Part shown: positions 27,437-35,814 of the stretch, one piece after another
How positions within the stretch are numbered: the stretch's first letter is position 1
How the letters are laid out: every line of letters starts with the position of its first letter
From: Burkholderiales bacterium
GTDB lineage: Bacteria; Pseudomonadota; Gammaproteobacteria; Burkholderiales; SG8-41
Reading direction: 5' to 3'
Length of the DNA: 64,000 bases
Assembly: GCA_019749945.1 (NCBI GenBank)
Contig: JAIEPF010000004.1
Span: forward strand, 94,409-158,408
Position numbers and translations under genes: made by a program
Notes under the pieces: generated by a model
Told to the model about the DNA's origin: nothing
What the model saw: only the letters and a program-made list of their open reading frames with translations
The model's database searches: none

Positions 27437-28453
27437 ATGCTGGATAGTCTTTCCGGAAAGTTCCCGGTCAGCGTCGTCACCGGTTTTCTCGGCAGCGGCA
27501 AGACGACGCTGATCAACCGGCTGCTCAAGCGGCCGGACATGAACCGCGTCGCGGTCATCGTCAACGAGTTCGGCGAACAGGCGGTCGACAACGATCTGGT
27601 CGAGGTGTCCTCCGAGCAGATGATGCTGCTCAACAACGGCTGCCTGTGTTGTGTGCTGCGCGGCGACCTGCAGGAAACGCTGCGCGATCTCTATGTCAAA
27701 CGGCGCAACGGCGACATCATCGACTTCACGCGGGTGATCATCGAAACCACCGGCCTCGCCGATCCGGCGCCGGTGATGCAGACGCTGATGACCGACGAGA
27801 TGCTGCAGGAAAATTACCGCCTCGATTGCGTGGTGACGCTGGCCGATGCGGTCAACGGCCTCGAGCAGTTGGAGACCATGGAGGAGCCGGTGAAGCAGGC
27901 GGCTCTGGCCGACCGCATCGTCATCACCAAGTCGGACCTCGCAGGCGAAGCGGTCACCGCGAAACTGGAAGCCCGGCTGCGCGAACTCAATCCGCAGGCG
28001 CCGATCCGCCGTGCGCTGAACGGCGAAATCGAACTGGCGTTCCTGATCGACGTCGGCCTGCGCAACGTGAAGGGCAAGCTCGAGGACATCGAACGCTGGA
28101 TGGGCGAGCCCGACGAACATGGCCATCGCCACAGCCACGATGCCAAGGTGAAATCGTTCTCGCTGCGTTACACCGAACCGCTGAGCTGGCAGCTGTTTTC
28201 ACAGACCATGGAAGTGCTCTCGGCGCTGCGCGGCTCGGACATGCTGCGCGTGAAAGGCCTGGTCAATGTCGCCGGGCACAAGGGCCCGATGGTGATCCAG
28301 GGGGTGCAGCACCTGTTCCATCCGCCGGTTGAACTCGAAGCCTGGCCCAGCGCCGACCATTCGACGCGCATCGTGTTCATCACCCGCAATATCCCGCGGG
28401 AAACGGTGGCCAACCTGTTTGCGGCGATTGGCGCGGTCGCCGCCACAACCTGA
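27437..28453 (+). CDS. CobW/ZNG-type GTPase metallochaperone
   Basis: A 338-residue G3E-family GTPase. It has the Walker A motif GFLGSGKTT (residues 16-24), the metal-binding CxCC motif with Cys69, Cys71 and Cys72, the ETTGLADP switch region and a His-rich stretch DEHGHRHSHD in the middle linker, followed by the CobW C-terminal domain. The ATG at 27437 is preferred over an upstream TTG. Such proteins deliver Zn or Co to client enzymes. Here the likely clients are the metal-dependent amidohydrolase or cupin encoded in the same arm. Confidence 0.88.
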   Translation: MLDSLSGKFPVSVVTGFLGSGKTTLINRLLKRPDMNRVAVIVNEFGEQAVDNDLVEVSSEQMMLLNNGCLCCVLRGDLQETLRDLYVKRRNGDIIDFTRVIIETTGLADPAPVMQTLMTDEMLQENYRLDCVVTLADAVNGLEQLETMEEPVKQAALADRIVITKSDLAGEAVTAKLEARLRELNPQAPIRRALNGEIELAFLIDVGLRNVKGKLEDIERWMGEPDEHGHRHSHDAKVKSFSLRYTEPLSWQLFSQTMEVLSALRGSDMLRVKGLVNVAGHKGPMVIQGVQHLFHPPVELEAWPSADHSTRIVFITRNIPRETVANLFAAIGAVAATT

Positions 28454-28492
28454 CTGCTTCGCTGCAGCCAGCATGACCTTCTGAAGCCCGGC

Positions 28493-28984
28493 ATGGGTAT
28501 CATCCTCGACCGCATCCACGCGCTCGGCCTGCAGCTGCCGCCGGTGCATCCGCATGCCAATCCGAATCGCACAGCCTGTGTCAGATCCGGCAATGTGCTT
28601 TATCTGTCCGGCCACAGCTCCGGACGCCATGACATGCCCCTGGGTGTCATCACCGCCGGCAAGGTCGGCAGCGAAGTTTCCGAAGCCGAGGCGTACAAAA
28701 CCGCGCGCTCGGTTGCCCTGGTGATCATGGCGACCCTTCAGGCCCACACCGGCGACCTCGACCGCGTCACGCGCATCATCCGGCTGTTCGGCATGGTCAA
28801 TTCCGCACCCGGTTTCGAGCGCCAGTTCGCGGTGATGGATGGCGCATCCGACCTGTTCTACGAGCTGTGGGGTCCCGACAGGGGCTGCCATGCGAGGACG
28901 GCGGTGGGCATCGCCGAGCTGCCGCGGCGCGCGGTGATTGAAATCAACGGCGAATTTGAACTGGACGGCCCGGCGCATTCGTAA
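28493..28984 (+). CDS. RidA family protein
   Basis: A 163-residue YjgF/RidA-family protein. It has VRSGNVLYLSGHSS near the N-terminus, the TARSVALVIMATLQAHTGDLDRV helix and a C-terminal RTAVGIAELPRRAVIEINGEF with the conserved Arg that contacts the substrate carboxylate in RidA. It is longer than classic RidA (about 128 residues), like the Rid sub-families linked to catabolic clusters. It would hydrolyse reactive enamine or imine intermediates. It is the last gene of the plus arm. Confidence 0.85.
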   Translation: MGIILDRIHALGLQLPPVHPHANPNRTACVRSGNVLYLSGHSSGRHDMPLGVITAGKVGSEVSEAEAYKTARSVALVIMATLQAHTGDLDRVTRIIRLFGMVNSAPGFERQFAVMDGASDLFYELWGPDRGCHARTAVGIAELPRRAVIEINGEFELDGPAHS

Positions 28985-29009
28985 TGCGTGCCGGAAACCG
29001 GCCGTCAGG

Positions 29010-29225
29010 TCATTTGACCTGCAGGTAAAGTTCTTCCACCCGGGCTCTTGCCCAGGGTGTTCTCCTCAGGAATTTCAGGCTGGAACGGATGCTCGGTTCG
29101 TGGGTGAAGCAGCGGATGGGCAGGGCGTTTCCCATCACCTCCCAGCCGAGGCCTGCAACCAGCTCGATCAGCATTTTCTCCAGCGTGATGCTGTGCAGCG
29201 GATTGCCGGGCTGGGGCAGGATCAA
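29010..29225 (-). CDS. VF530 family (DUF2132) protein
   Basis: A 71-residue protein of the VF530 family: NPLHSITLEKMLIELVAGLGW, then CFTHEPSIRSSLKFLRRTPWARARVE. Length and motif agree with the family, which adopts a small helical fold with a suspected DNA-binding role. It starts with TTG, overlapping the stop of the upstream 63-residue ORF (TTGA). A small 6-bp hairpin overlaps its stop codon at 29006-29021. The cellular role is unknown. Confidence 0.8.
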   Translation of the reverse strand: MILPQPGNPLHSITLEKMLIELVAGLGWEVMGNALPIRCFTHEPSIRSSLKFLRRTPWARARVEELYLQVK

Positions 29226-29413
29226 TGGTCTATGCCCACGATATCGTCGGCTTCGAATTCATCCGGCACGGTGCCGTCGCCGATGCCGGTGACCATGGCG
29301 GCCATGGTGGCGCTCTGCTTGACGAAGTATTCCTCGCTGATCGGGTCATAAAAACGCTGACCGATGGCAACGTCACTGAATGTGGTGCGGTGACGGGAAG
29401 TTTGATTGGTCAT
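29222..29413 (-). CDS. Conserved short hypothetical protein
   Basis: A 63-residue soluble protein starting MTNQTSRHRTTFSDVAIGQR. Its pattern (FYDPISEEYFVKQSATMAAMV, then DGTVPDEFEADDIVGID) is acidic and well structured. The start at 29413 is preferred over an in-frame extension to 29518, which would run toward the tRNA gene. It is coupled to the VF530 gene by a four-base overlap. I recognise no functional family. Confidence 0.6.
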   Translation of the reverse strand: MTNQTSRHRTTFSDVAIGQRFYDPISEEYFVKQSATMAAMVTGIGDGTVPDEFEADDIVGIDH

Positions 29414-29485
29414 GGCGAATCTCCAGAAACACAAAAGCCCGGCCGGGGCGGCTGGGCTAAAGTGCAGGAACCGGAATCTGAATTC

Positions 29486-29561
29486 TGGCTCCCCGACCTG
29501 GGCTCGAACCAGGGACAACCTGATTAACAGTCAGGTGCTCTACCGACTGAGCTATCGGGGA
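29486..29561 (-). tRNA. tRNA-Asn (GTT)
   Basis: A complete cloverleaf on the minus strand. The acceptor stem TCCCCGA pairs with TCGGGGA, the D-arm is GCTCAGTCGGTAGAGC, the anticodon loop CTGTTAA carries anticodon GTT, and the T-arm contains GGTTCGAGCC. The 3' CCA is encoded. It is 76 nt including CCA. Confidence 0.97.
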
Positions 29562-29663
29562 ATAAATCGGCAAAAAAGCAATAAAAACGGGTTGTTGCGG
29601 ATGCGAACAGGGGCGTATTCTATCTGCGGTTCGAATCATGGTCAACGCAGGAATCCGCCCCCG

Positions 29664-31022
29664 ATGAAATGGTTGAAACGCCTCGGCTTCGTTGTTTTTG
29701 CACTGGTTTTGCTGCTGGCCGTCGTGCCTTTTTTTGTCTCGCTGGATGATTACCGGCCGCAAATCGAGCAGGCGGTTTCGGAAAAGCTGAAGGAGCCGGT
29801 CAAGCTGAAAAGCCTGCGCCTCGCCGGGCTGCCGCTGCCGCATGTCGTGGTTGAGGGCATCGAGGTCGGCAAGACCGGCGATCTCAAGGTCGGTTCAGTG
29901 TCAGTGACACCCGACCTGCTGTCGCTGCTGGGCGATATCAAGGTCATTCGCAGCATCGACATCGAAGGTCTGGTCATCAACCAGCGCGCGCTGGACCGGA
30001 TCCCGGTGTGGACCAAAACCGATCCCAAGGCCAAACCGGCCGGTTTCACGGTGCAGGTGCGGAGTGTGCGGCTGGACGACGCGCTGCTGCAGCTGCAGAA
30101 ATCCAGTTTTGGTCCGTTTGATGCCCGCGTCAGCATCGCCGCCAGCGGCGCGCCGGAACGCGCCGACATCACCGCGCGCGACGGCAAATTCAAGGCGACG
30201 GTGACACCGGCCGGTGACAAGTTCGGCATTAGCGTGAAAGCCCGGGACTGGCGGCTGCCGGCGGGGCCGCCGATCCTGTTTGACGAACTGCTGGTCTCCG
30301 GCACGGCCACCCTCAACGACGCTGATTTTGGCGACATCAAGGCCAGACTGTACGGCGGCACTGTTGCCGGCAAAAGCAGCATCGCCTGGCAAAAAGGCAT
30401 GCAGTTGAAGGGGGACTACACCGTCAGCGAGCTGGAGCTGCGCGATCTGGTGCCGCTGTTTTCGCCGCAGACCAAACTCACCGGACGATTGACGGCAAAG
30501 CCGGTGTTTTCGGCAAACGCCGCCAGCGCGGCACAGATCAGCAACGTACTCCGGCTCGACACACCGTTCAACATCCGCGACGGCGTACTGCACGGCATCG
30601 ATATCCAGAAGGCCGCGACCAGCCTGATCACCAAGGACAGCAGCGGCCAGACCCGCTTCGATACCCTGTCCGGAAATTTCGCCATGGACCGCGGCACGCA
30701 GCGCATCACCAATCTGAACGTGGCTTCCGGTTCGCTGGCCGCCGACGGCAATGTGACCATTGCGCCGAACAAGGAACTGTCGGGACGCATCAATGCGCAG
30801 GTCAAGGCGGGGGCCGTGGGCACCGCGTCCGTGCCGCTGAACATCAGCGGTACCCTCGATGCGCCACGGGCATTGCCGACCGGGGCATCGATGGCGGGCG
30901 CGGCGGTGGGCACGGCGATTCTCGGACCGGGCGCCGGCACTTCGGTGGGCGCCAAGGTCGGCAGCTGGGCCGAAGGCCTGTTCGGCGGCGGCAAGGACAG
31001 CACCAAGGACAAAAAGAAATAG
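29664..31022 (+). CDS. AsmA family protein
   Basis: A 452-residue AsmA-like protein. The ATG at 29664 gives an N-terminal membrane anchor (WLKRLGFVVFALVLLLAVVP), followed by DDYRPQIEQAVSEKLKEPVKLKSLRL, the typical AsmA start. The C-terminal part has the AsmA domain pattern (RLDTPFNIRDGVLHGIDIQKA...GQTRFDTLSGNFAMDRGTQRI) and a Gly/Ala-rich tail. A longer open frame upstream runs antisense through the tRNA and is not used. Members are bridge-like proteins that carry phospholipid or affect outer-membrane assembly. It is probably a single-gene unit. Confidence 0.87.
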   Translation: MKWLKRLGFVVFALVLLLAVVPFFVSLDDYRPQIEQAVSEKLKEPVKLKSLRLAGLPLPHVVVEGIEVGKTGDLKVGSVSVTPDLLSLLGDIKVIRSIDIEGLVINQRALDRIPVWTKTDPKAKPAGFTVQVRSVRLDDALLQLQKSSFGPFDARVSIAASGAPERADITARDGKFKATVTPAGDKFGISVKARDWRLPAGPPILFDELLVSGTATLNDADFGDIKARLYGGTVAGKSSIAWQKGMQLKGDYTVSELELRDLVPLFSPQTKLTGRLTAKPVFSANAASAAQISNVLRLDTPFNIRDGVLHGIDIQKAATSLITKDSSGQTRFDTLSGNFAMDRGTQRITNLNVASGSLAADGNVTIAPNKELSGRINAQVKAGAVGTASVPLNISGTLDAPRALPTGASMAGAAVGTAILGPGAGTSVGAKVGSWAEGLFGGGKDSTKDKKK

Positions 31023-31043
31023 CCGGCGCGCGGGCCGGCTATT
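31018..31043 (-). terminator. Terminator between AsmA-like and aminotransferase genes
   Basis: A 10-bp stem AATAGCCGGC / GCCGGCTATT (31018-31027 with 31034-31043). On the minus strand it is followed by a T-rich tract, so it best serves the aminotransferase gene. The plus-strand side lacks a clear U-tract. Confidence 0.65.
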
Positions 31044-31064
31044 GATACAGGCACTGCGCGGCGT

Positions 31065-32276
31065 TCAGCGCTGGACCAGCACCTTGGCCACGGCCCCGGC
31101 CACGTAATCGATGTTTTTTGAATTCAGCGCCGCGACGCAGATGCGGCCGCTGTCGAGCGCGTAAATCGAATACTCGTCGCGCAGCCTGTGCACCTGTTCT
31201 TTGGTCAGCCCGGAATAGGAAAACATGCCGCGCTGTTCGACGATGAAGCCGAAGTCGAAGTCGGCGCGCAGGGCGCGGATTTTCTCCACCAGTTGCTTGC
31301 GCATGACCTTGATGCGGTCGCGCATCTCCCCCAGTTCCTTTTCCCACATTTTCCGCAGTTCCGGATCGGTCAGCACCATCACCACGGCTTCGCCGCCGTG
31401 AGTCGGCGGATTGGAGTAGTTGGTGCGGATCACGCGCTTCAACTGACTGAGCGTGCGCGCCGCTTCATCCCGGCCCGAGGTGACGATGCTCAGCGCGCCG
31501 ACACGTTCGCCGTACAGCGACAGTGATTTGGAAAACGAGGTTGCGACAAACACCGCGGGCAACTCGGCGGCAAAACGACGTGCGACCGCCGCATCATCAT
31601 CGAGGTTTTCGGAGAATCCCTGATAGGCCAGATCGAGAAAGGGCACCAGTCCGCGCTGCTTGACGGCCGCCAGCACCTGTTCCCATTGCGCCGGATTCAG
31701 ATCAATGCCGGTGGGATTGTGGCAGCAGGCGTGCAGCACGACGATCGTGCCCCCGGGCATGGCATTCAGCGCCGCCAGCATGGCGTCGAATTTGAGGCCG
31801 TTGCTGGCTGCATCGTAGTAGGGATAGGTTTTGACCGTGTAGCCGGCGTATTCGAAGATCGCGCGGTGGTTTTCCCAGCTTGGATCGCTGATGTAGATGT
31901 CGGCACCCGGGTTGACGCGCCTGAGAAAATCCCCGCCGACTTTCAGGGCGCCGGTGCCGCCAAGGGTCTGCACGGTAACGACACGGCCGGACTTGACCGG
32001 TTCGGAATCGGCGCCGAACAGGGCTTCCTGCGCAGCTTTGTCGTAGGCCGCGAGGCCGTCGATGGGCAGATAGTTGCGCGGCATCGCCGTCTCCGCCAGT
32101 TTCTGCTCGGCGCGGCGTACGCATTGCAGCACCGGCACCTTGCCGTCGTCGTCGGTGTAGACGCCGACGCCCAGATTGACCTTTTTCGGGTTCGGGTCGG
32201 CGTTATAGGCTTCGGTCACGCCCAGGATCGGATCCTTGGGCGCCATTGCGATGTTTTCGAGTACTGAGGAGGTCAT
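31065..32276 (-). CDS. Aromatic/aspartate aminotransferase
   Basis: A 403-residue class I PLP-dependent aminotransferase of the AspC/TyrB type. Seen are KKVNLGVGVYTDDDGKVPVL at the N-terminus, HACCHNPTGIDLNPAQW, the PLP-lysine region ATSFSKSLSLYGERVGAL and the substrate-Arg region near the C-terminus (GLTKEQV..LRDEYSIYALDSGRICVAALN). It interconverts aspartate or aromatic amino acids with their 2-oxo acids using glutamate. It is divergent from uvrB. Aspartate and aromatic specificity cannot be separated by eye. Confidence 0.93.
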   Translation of the reverse strand: MTSSVLENIAMAPKDPILGVTEAYNADPNPKKVNLGVGVYTDDDGKVPVLQCVRRAEQKLAETAMPRNYLPIDGLAAYDKAAQEALFGADSEPVKSGRVVTVQTLGGTGALKVGGDFLRRVNPGADIYISDPSWENHRAIFEYAGYTVKTYPYYDAASNGLKFDAMLAALNAMPGGTIVVLHACCHNPTGIDLNPAQWEQVLAAVKQRGLVPFLDLAYQGFSENLDDDAAVARRFAAELPAVFVATSFSKSLSLYGERVGALSIVTSGRDEAARTLSQLKRVIRTNYSNPPTHGGEAVVMVLTDPELRKMWEKELGEMRDRIKVMRKQLVEKIRALRADFDFGFIVEQRGMFSYSGLTKEQVHRLRDEYSIYALDSGRICVAALNSKNIDYVAGAVAKVLVQR

Positions 32277-32459
32277 TGGCTGGTTGAGGCGGGCTTAAGT
32301 GAAGGAAAAGTCGTTGAAAAGGCGGTTTAGGGCGCCATTTTAGCCGTGTTTTTGCACTGCACCCAAACCCTATTGCGACCACGCAGCGGTCCGGCCCGGC
32401 CCGGACGCAGGACATGGAGGTCGCGATACCGGTAACATGGGCGTTTTTGCCCGAAAACC

Positions 32460-34484
<2,025 letters not shown>

Positions 34485-34519
34485 CGGCGATGCGCCCGGC
34501 TACCGTAGCCGCGATTTTG

Positions 34520-34831
34520 CTAGGTTTCCGGCGCGGCAACCGGTTCGATATGCTGATACCGCTTCGAATCTTTTTCGAGTGCCCACAAATCGAGCGCTTC
34601 CTGCATCCGCAGCCAGCTCTCGGGAGTCGTCCCGGTCAGACGGGAGATCCGCATGGCCATGTCAGCCGACAGTGCGCGCTTGCCGTGCAGCAACTCCGAC
34701 ACGCTCAGCCGGCTCACGCCCAGGCGTTCTGCAAATTCGGTTTGCGTCATTTCGAGCGCCGGCAGTACATCGATGCGCAGAATTTCTCCGGGGTGCGTCG
34801 GTTTTCGTTTGGGGTCTCGCATGCTTTTCAT
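34520..34831 (-). CDS. higA: HigA-type antitoxin
   Basis: A 103-residue XRE-family antitoxin of the HigA type: HPGEILRIDVLPALEMTQTEF, then a helix-turn-helix ERLGVSRLSVSELLHGKRALS. It lies downstream of its toxin, the reversed order typical of higBA, and overlaps it by ATGA. It should neutralise HigB and bind the operator palindromes at 35130-35166 to repress the pair. Confidence 0.88.
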   Translation of the reverse strand: MKSMRDPKRKPTHPGEILRIDVLPALEMTQTEFAERLGVSRLSVSELLHGKRALSADMAMRISRLTGTTPESWLRMQEALDLWALEKDSKRYQHIEPVAAPET

Positions 34832-35109
34832 CAGTGGTAATCCTCCAGGTTCACGTCAACTGCATCGCCATCCTCGAATCTGAACGTAATCCGCCAGTTA
34901 CCTGACACCGAAACCGCGTACATTCCTTTACGGTCGCCCTTCAGTCCATGAAAACGGTAGCCGGGCAGATTCATATCGTCGGGCTTGGTCGCGGCATCCA
35001 GGCGGTCAAGTAATCGAAATATTCGTGCTGACTGTCCGGCATCAATCCCGCTGCGGTCGCTTTTTGTGAAGAACCGCTCCAGCCCTTTGTGTCGGAATCC
35101 GCGGATCAT
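34831..35109 (-). CDS. higB: HigB-type mRNA interferase toxin
   Basis: A 92-residue RelE/HigB-fold toxin: MIRGFRHKGLERFFTKSD...GIDAGQSARIFRLLDRLDAA and the C-terminal KGMYAVSVSGNWRITFRF.DGDAVDVNLEDYH, diagnostic of the plasmid-maintenance killer group. It would cleave mRNA on the ribosome. It is the first gene of a two-gene operon with higA and is preceded by two palindromes. Confidence 0.88.
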   Translation of the reverse strand: MIRGFRHKGLERFFTKSDRSGIDAGQSARIFRLLDRLDAATKPDDMNLPGYRFHGLKGDRKGMYAVSVSGNWRITFRFEDGDAVDVNLEDYH

Positions 35110-35129
35110 CGACTATATGTCATGCTTGG

Positions 35130-35166
35130 CATTACAGGCATTGTAATGTCTGACATAACAATGTCA
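35130..35166. promoter_or_regulatory. Operator palindromes of higBA
   Basis: Two adjacent perfect inverted repeats: CATTAC-N7-GTAATG (35130-35148) and TGACAT-AACA-ATGTCA (35151-35166), 21-57 bases upstream of higB. Their place and AT-rich composition fit binding by the HigA antitoxin and autorepression. Confidence 0.6.
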
Positions 35167-35188
35167 AGATTCGGCGCTGGATCAAAAA

Positions 35189-35213
35189 CGTACCTGCACC
35201 CCATGCAGGTACG
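35189..35213 (-). terminator. Strong hairpin with U-tract on minus strand
   Basis: CGTACCTGCA / TGCAGGTACG form a perfect 10-bp stem with a five-base loop. On the minus strand TTTTTGAT follows. It lies between the divergent higBA and phosphatase promoters, so it may insulate higBA from antisense read-through. Confidence 0.5.
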
Positions 35214-35258
35214 CTGCAATTTGCCATGCTTTTAGGCGTAATATATTGATATAACCAT

Positions 35259-35747
35259 ATGAAAAGTAAAGAGAAAATAAGGGTTTTATTCATCTGCATG
35301 GGCAATATCTGTCGTTCGCCAACCGCGGAAGGCGTGTTCCGCCATCTGGTCGAGCAGCAGGGATTGGCCGGAAAAATCCTCATCGATTCCGCCGGCACCC
35401 ACGATTACCACATCGGCGACCCGCCGGATGCAAGGGCACAGGTGGCGGCTGCGCGCCGTGGTTATGATCTGAGCGGCTTGCGCGCGCGTCAGGTGGTGAG
35501 TGATGATTTCAGCACATTTGACTACATACTGGCGATGGACGAAACCAATCTGGGGCTGTTGCGGCAGCAGTGTCCGGATGATTGTCGCGACCGCTTGAAA
35601 TTGTTTCTTGAATTCGCCGATCATGGCGCATTGCGCGAAGTGCCCGATCCGTACTACGGCGGGGCGCAGGGATTTGAGCAGGTGCTCGATCTCGCGGAGC
35701 AGGGGGCACGCGGCCTGCTCCGCGAGATCATTAAAAATATTCAATAA
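35259..35747 (+). CDS. Low molecular weight protein tyrosine phosphatase
   Basis: A 162-residue LMW-PTP. The P-loop CMGNICRS gives nucleophile Cys13 and Arg19, and the general acid Asp is in VPDPYYGG. Length is normal. In bacteria these enzymes often oppose tyrosine autokinases in polysaccharide export. Here the following gene is a secretion-type ABC exporter, with no kinase in view. Its stop codon lies within an AT-rich repeat copy. Confidence 0.92.
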   Translation: MKSKEKIRVLFICMGNICRSPTAEGVFRHLVEQQGLAGKILIDSAGTHDYHIGDPPDARAQVAAARRGYDLSGLRARQVVSDDFSTFDYILAMDETNLGLLRQQCPDDCRDRLKLFLEFADHGALREVPDPYYGGAQGFEQVLDLAEQGARGLLREIIKNIQ

Positions 35748-35760
35748 AAACAAATACTTA
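35742..35760 (+). repeat. AT-rich intercistronic element, copy 4 (reference copy)
   Basis: CAATAAAAACAAATACTTA. It contains the stop codon of the phosphatase gene and lies 55 bases before the ABC exporter gene. Confidence 0.65.
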
Positions 35761-35814
35761 AAATACAATCGCAGGGCCGGCAGTGAATGCGGTAACGATG
35801 CAGGGGAGTAGGCC

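Noticed and set aside
29406..29663. N-terminal extension of the AsmA-like protein
   Set aside because: It would be translated antisense through the tRNA-Asn gene. The ATG at 29664 gives the normal membrane anchor.
32277..32459. SOS box upstream of uvrB
   Set aside because: No CTGT-N8-ACAG match was found in the leader, so LexA control of uvrB is not claimed.
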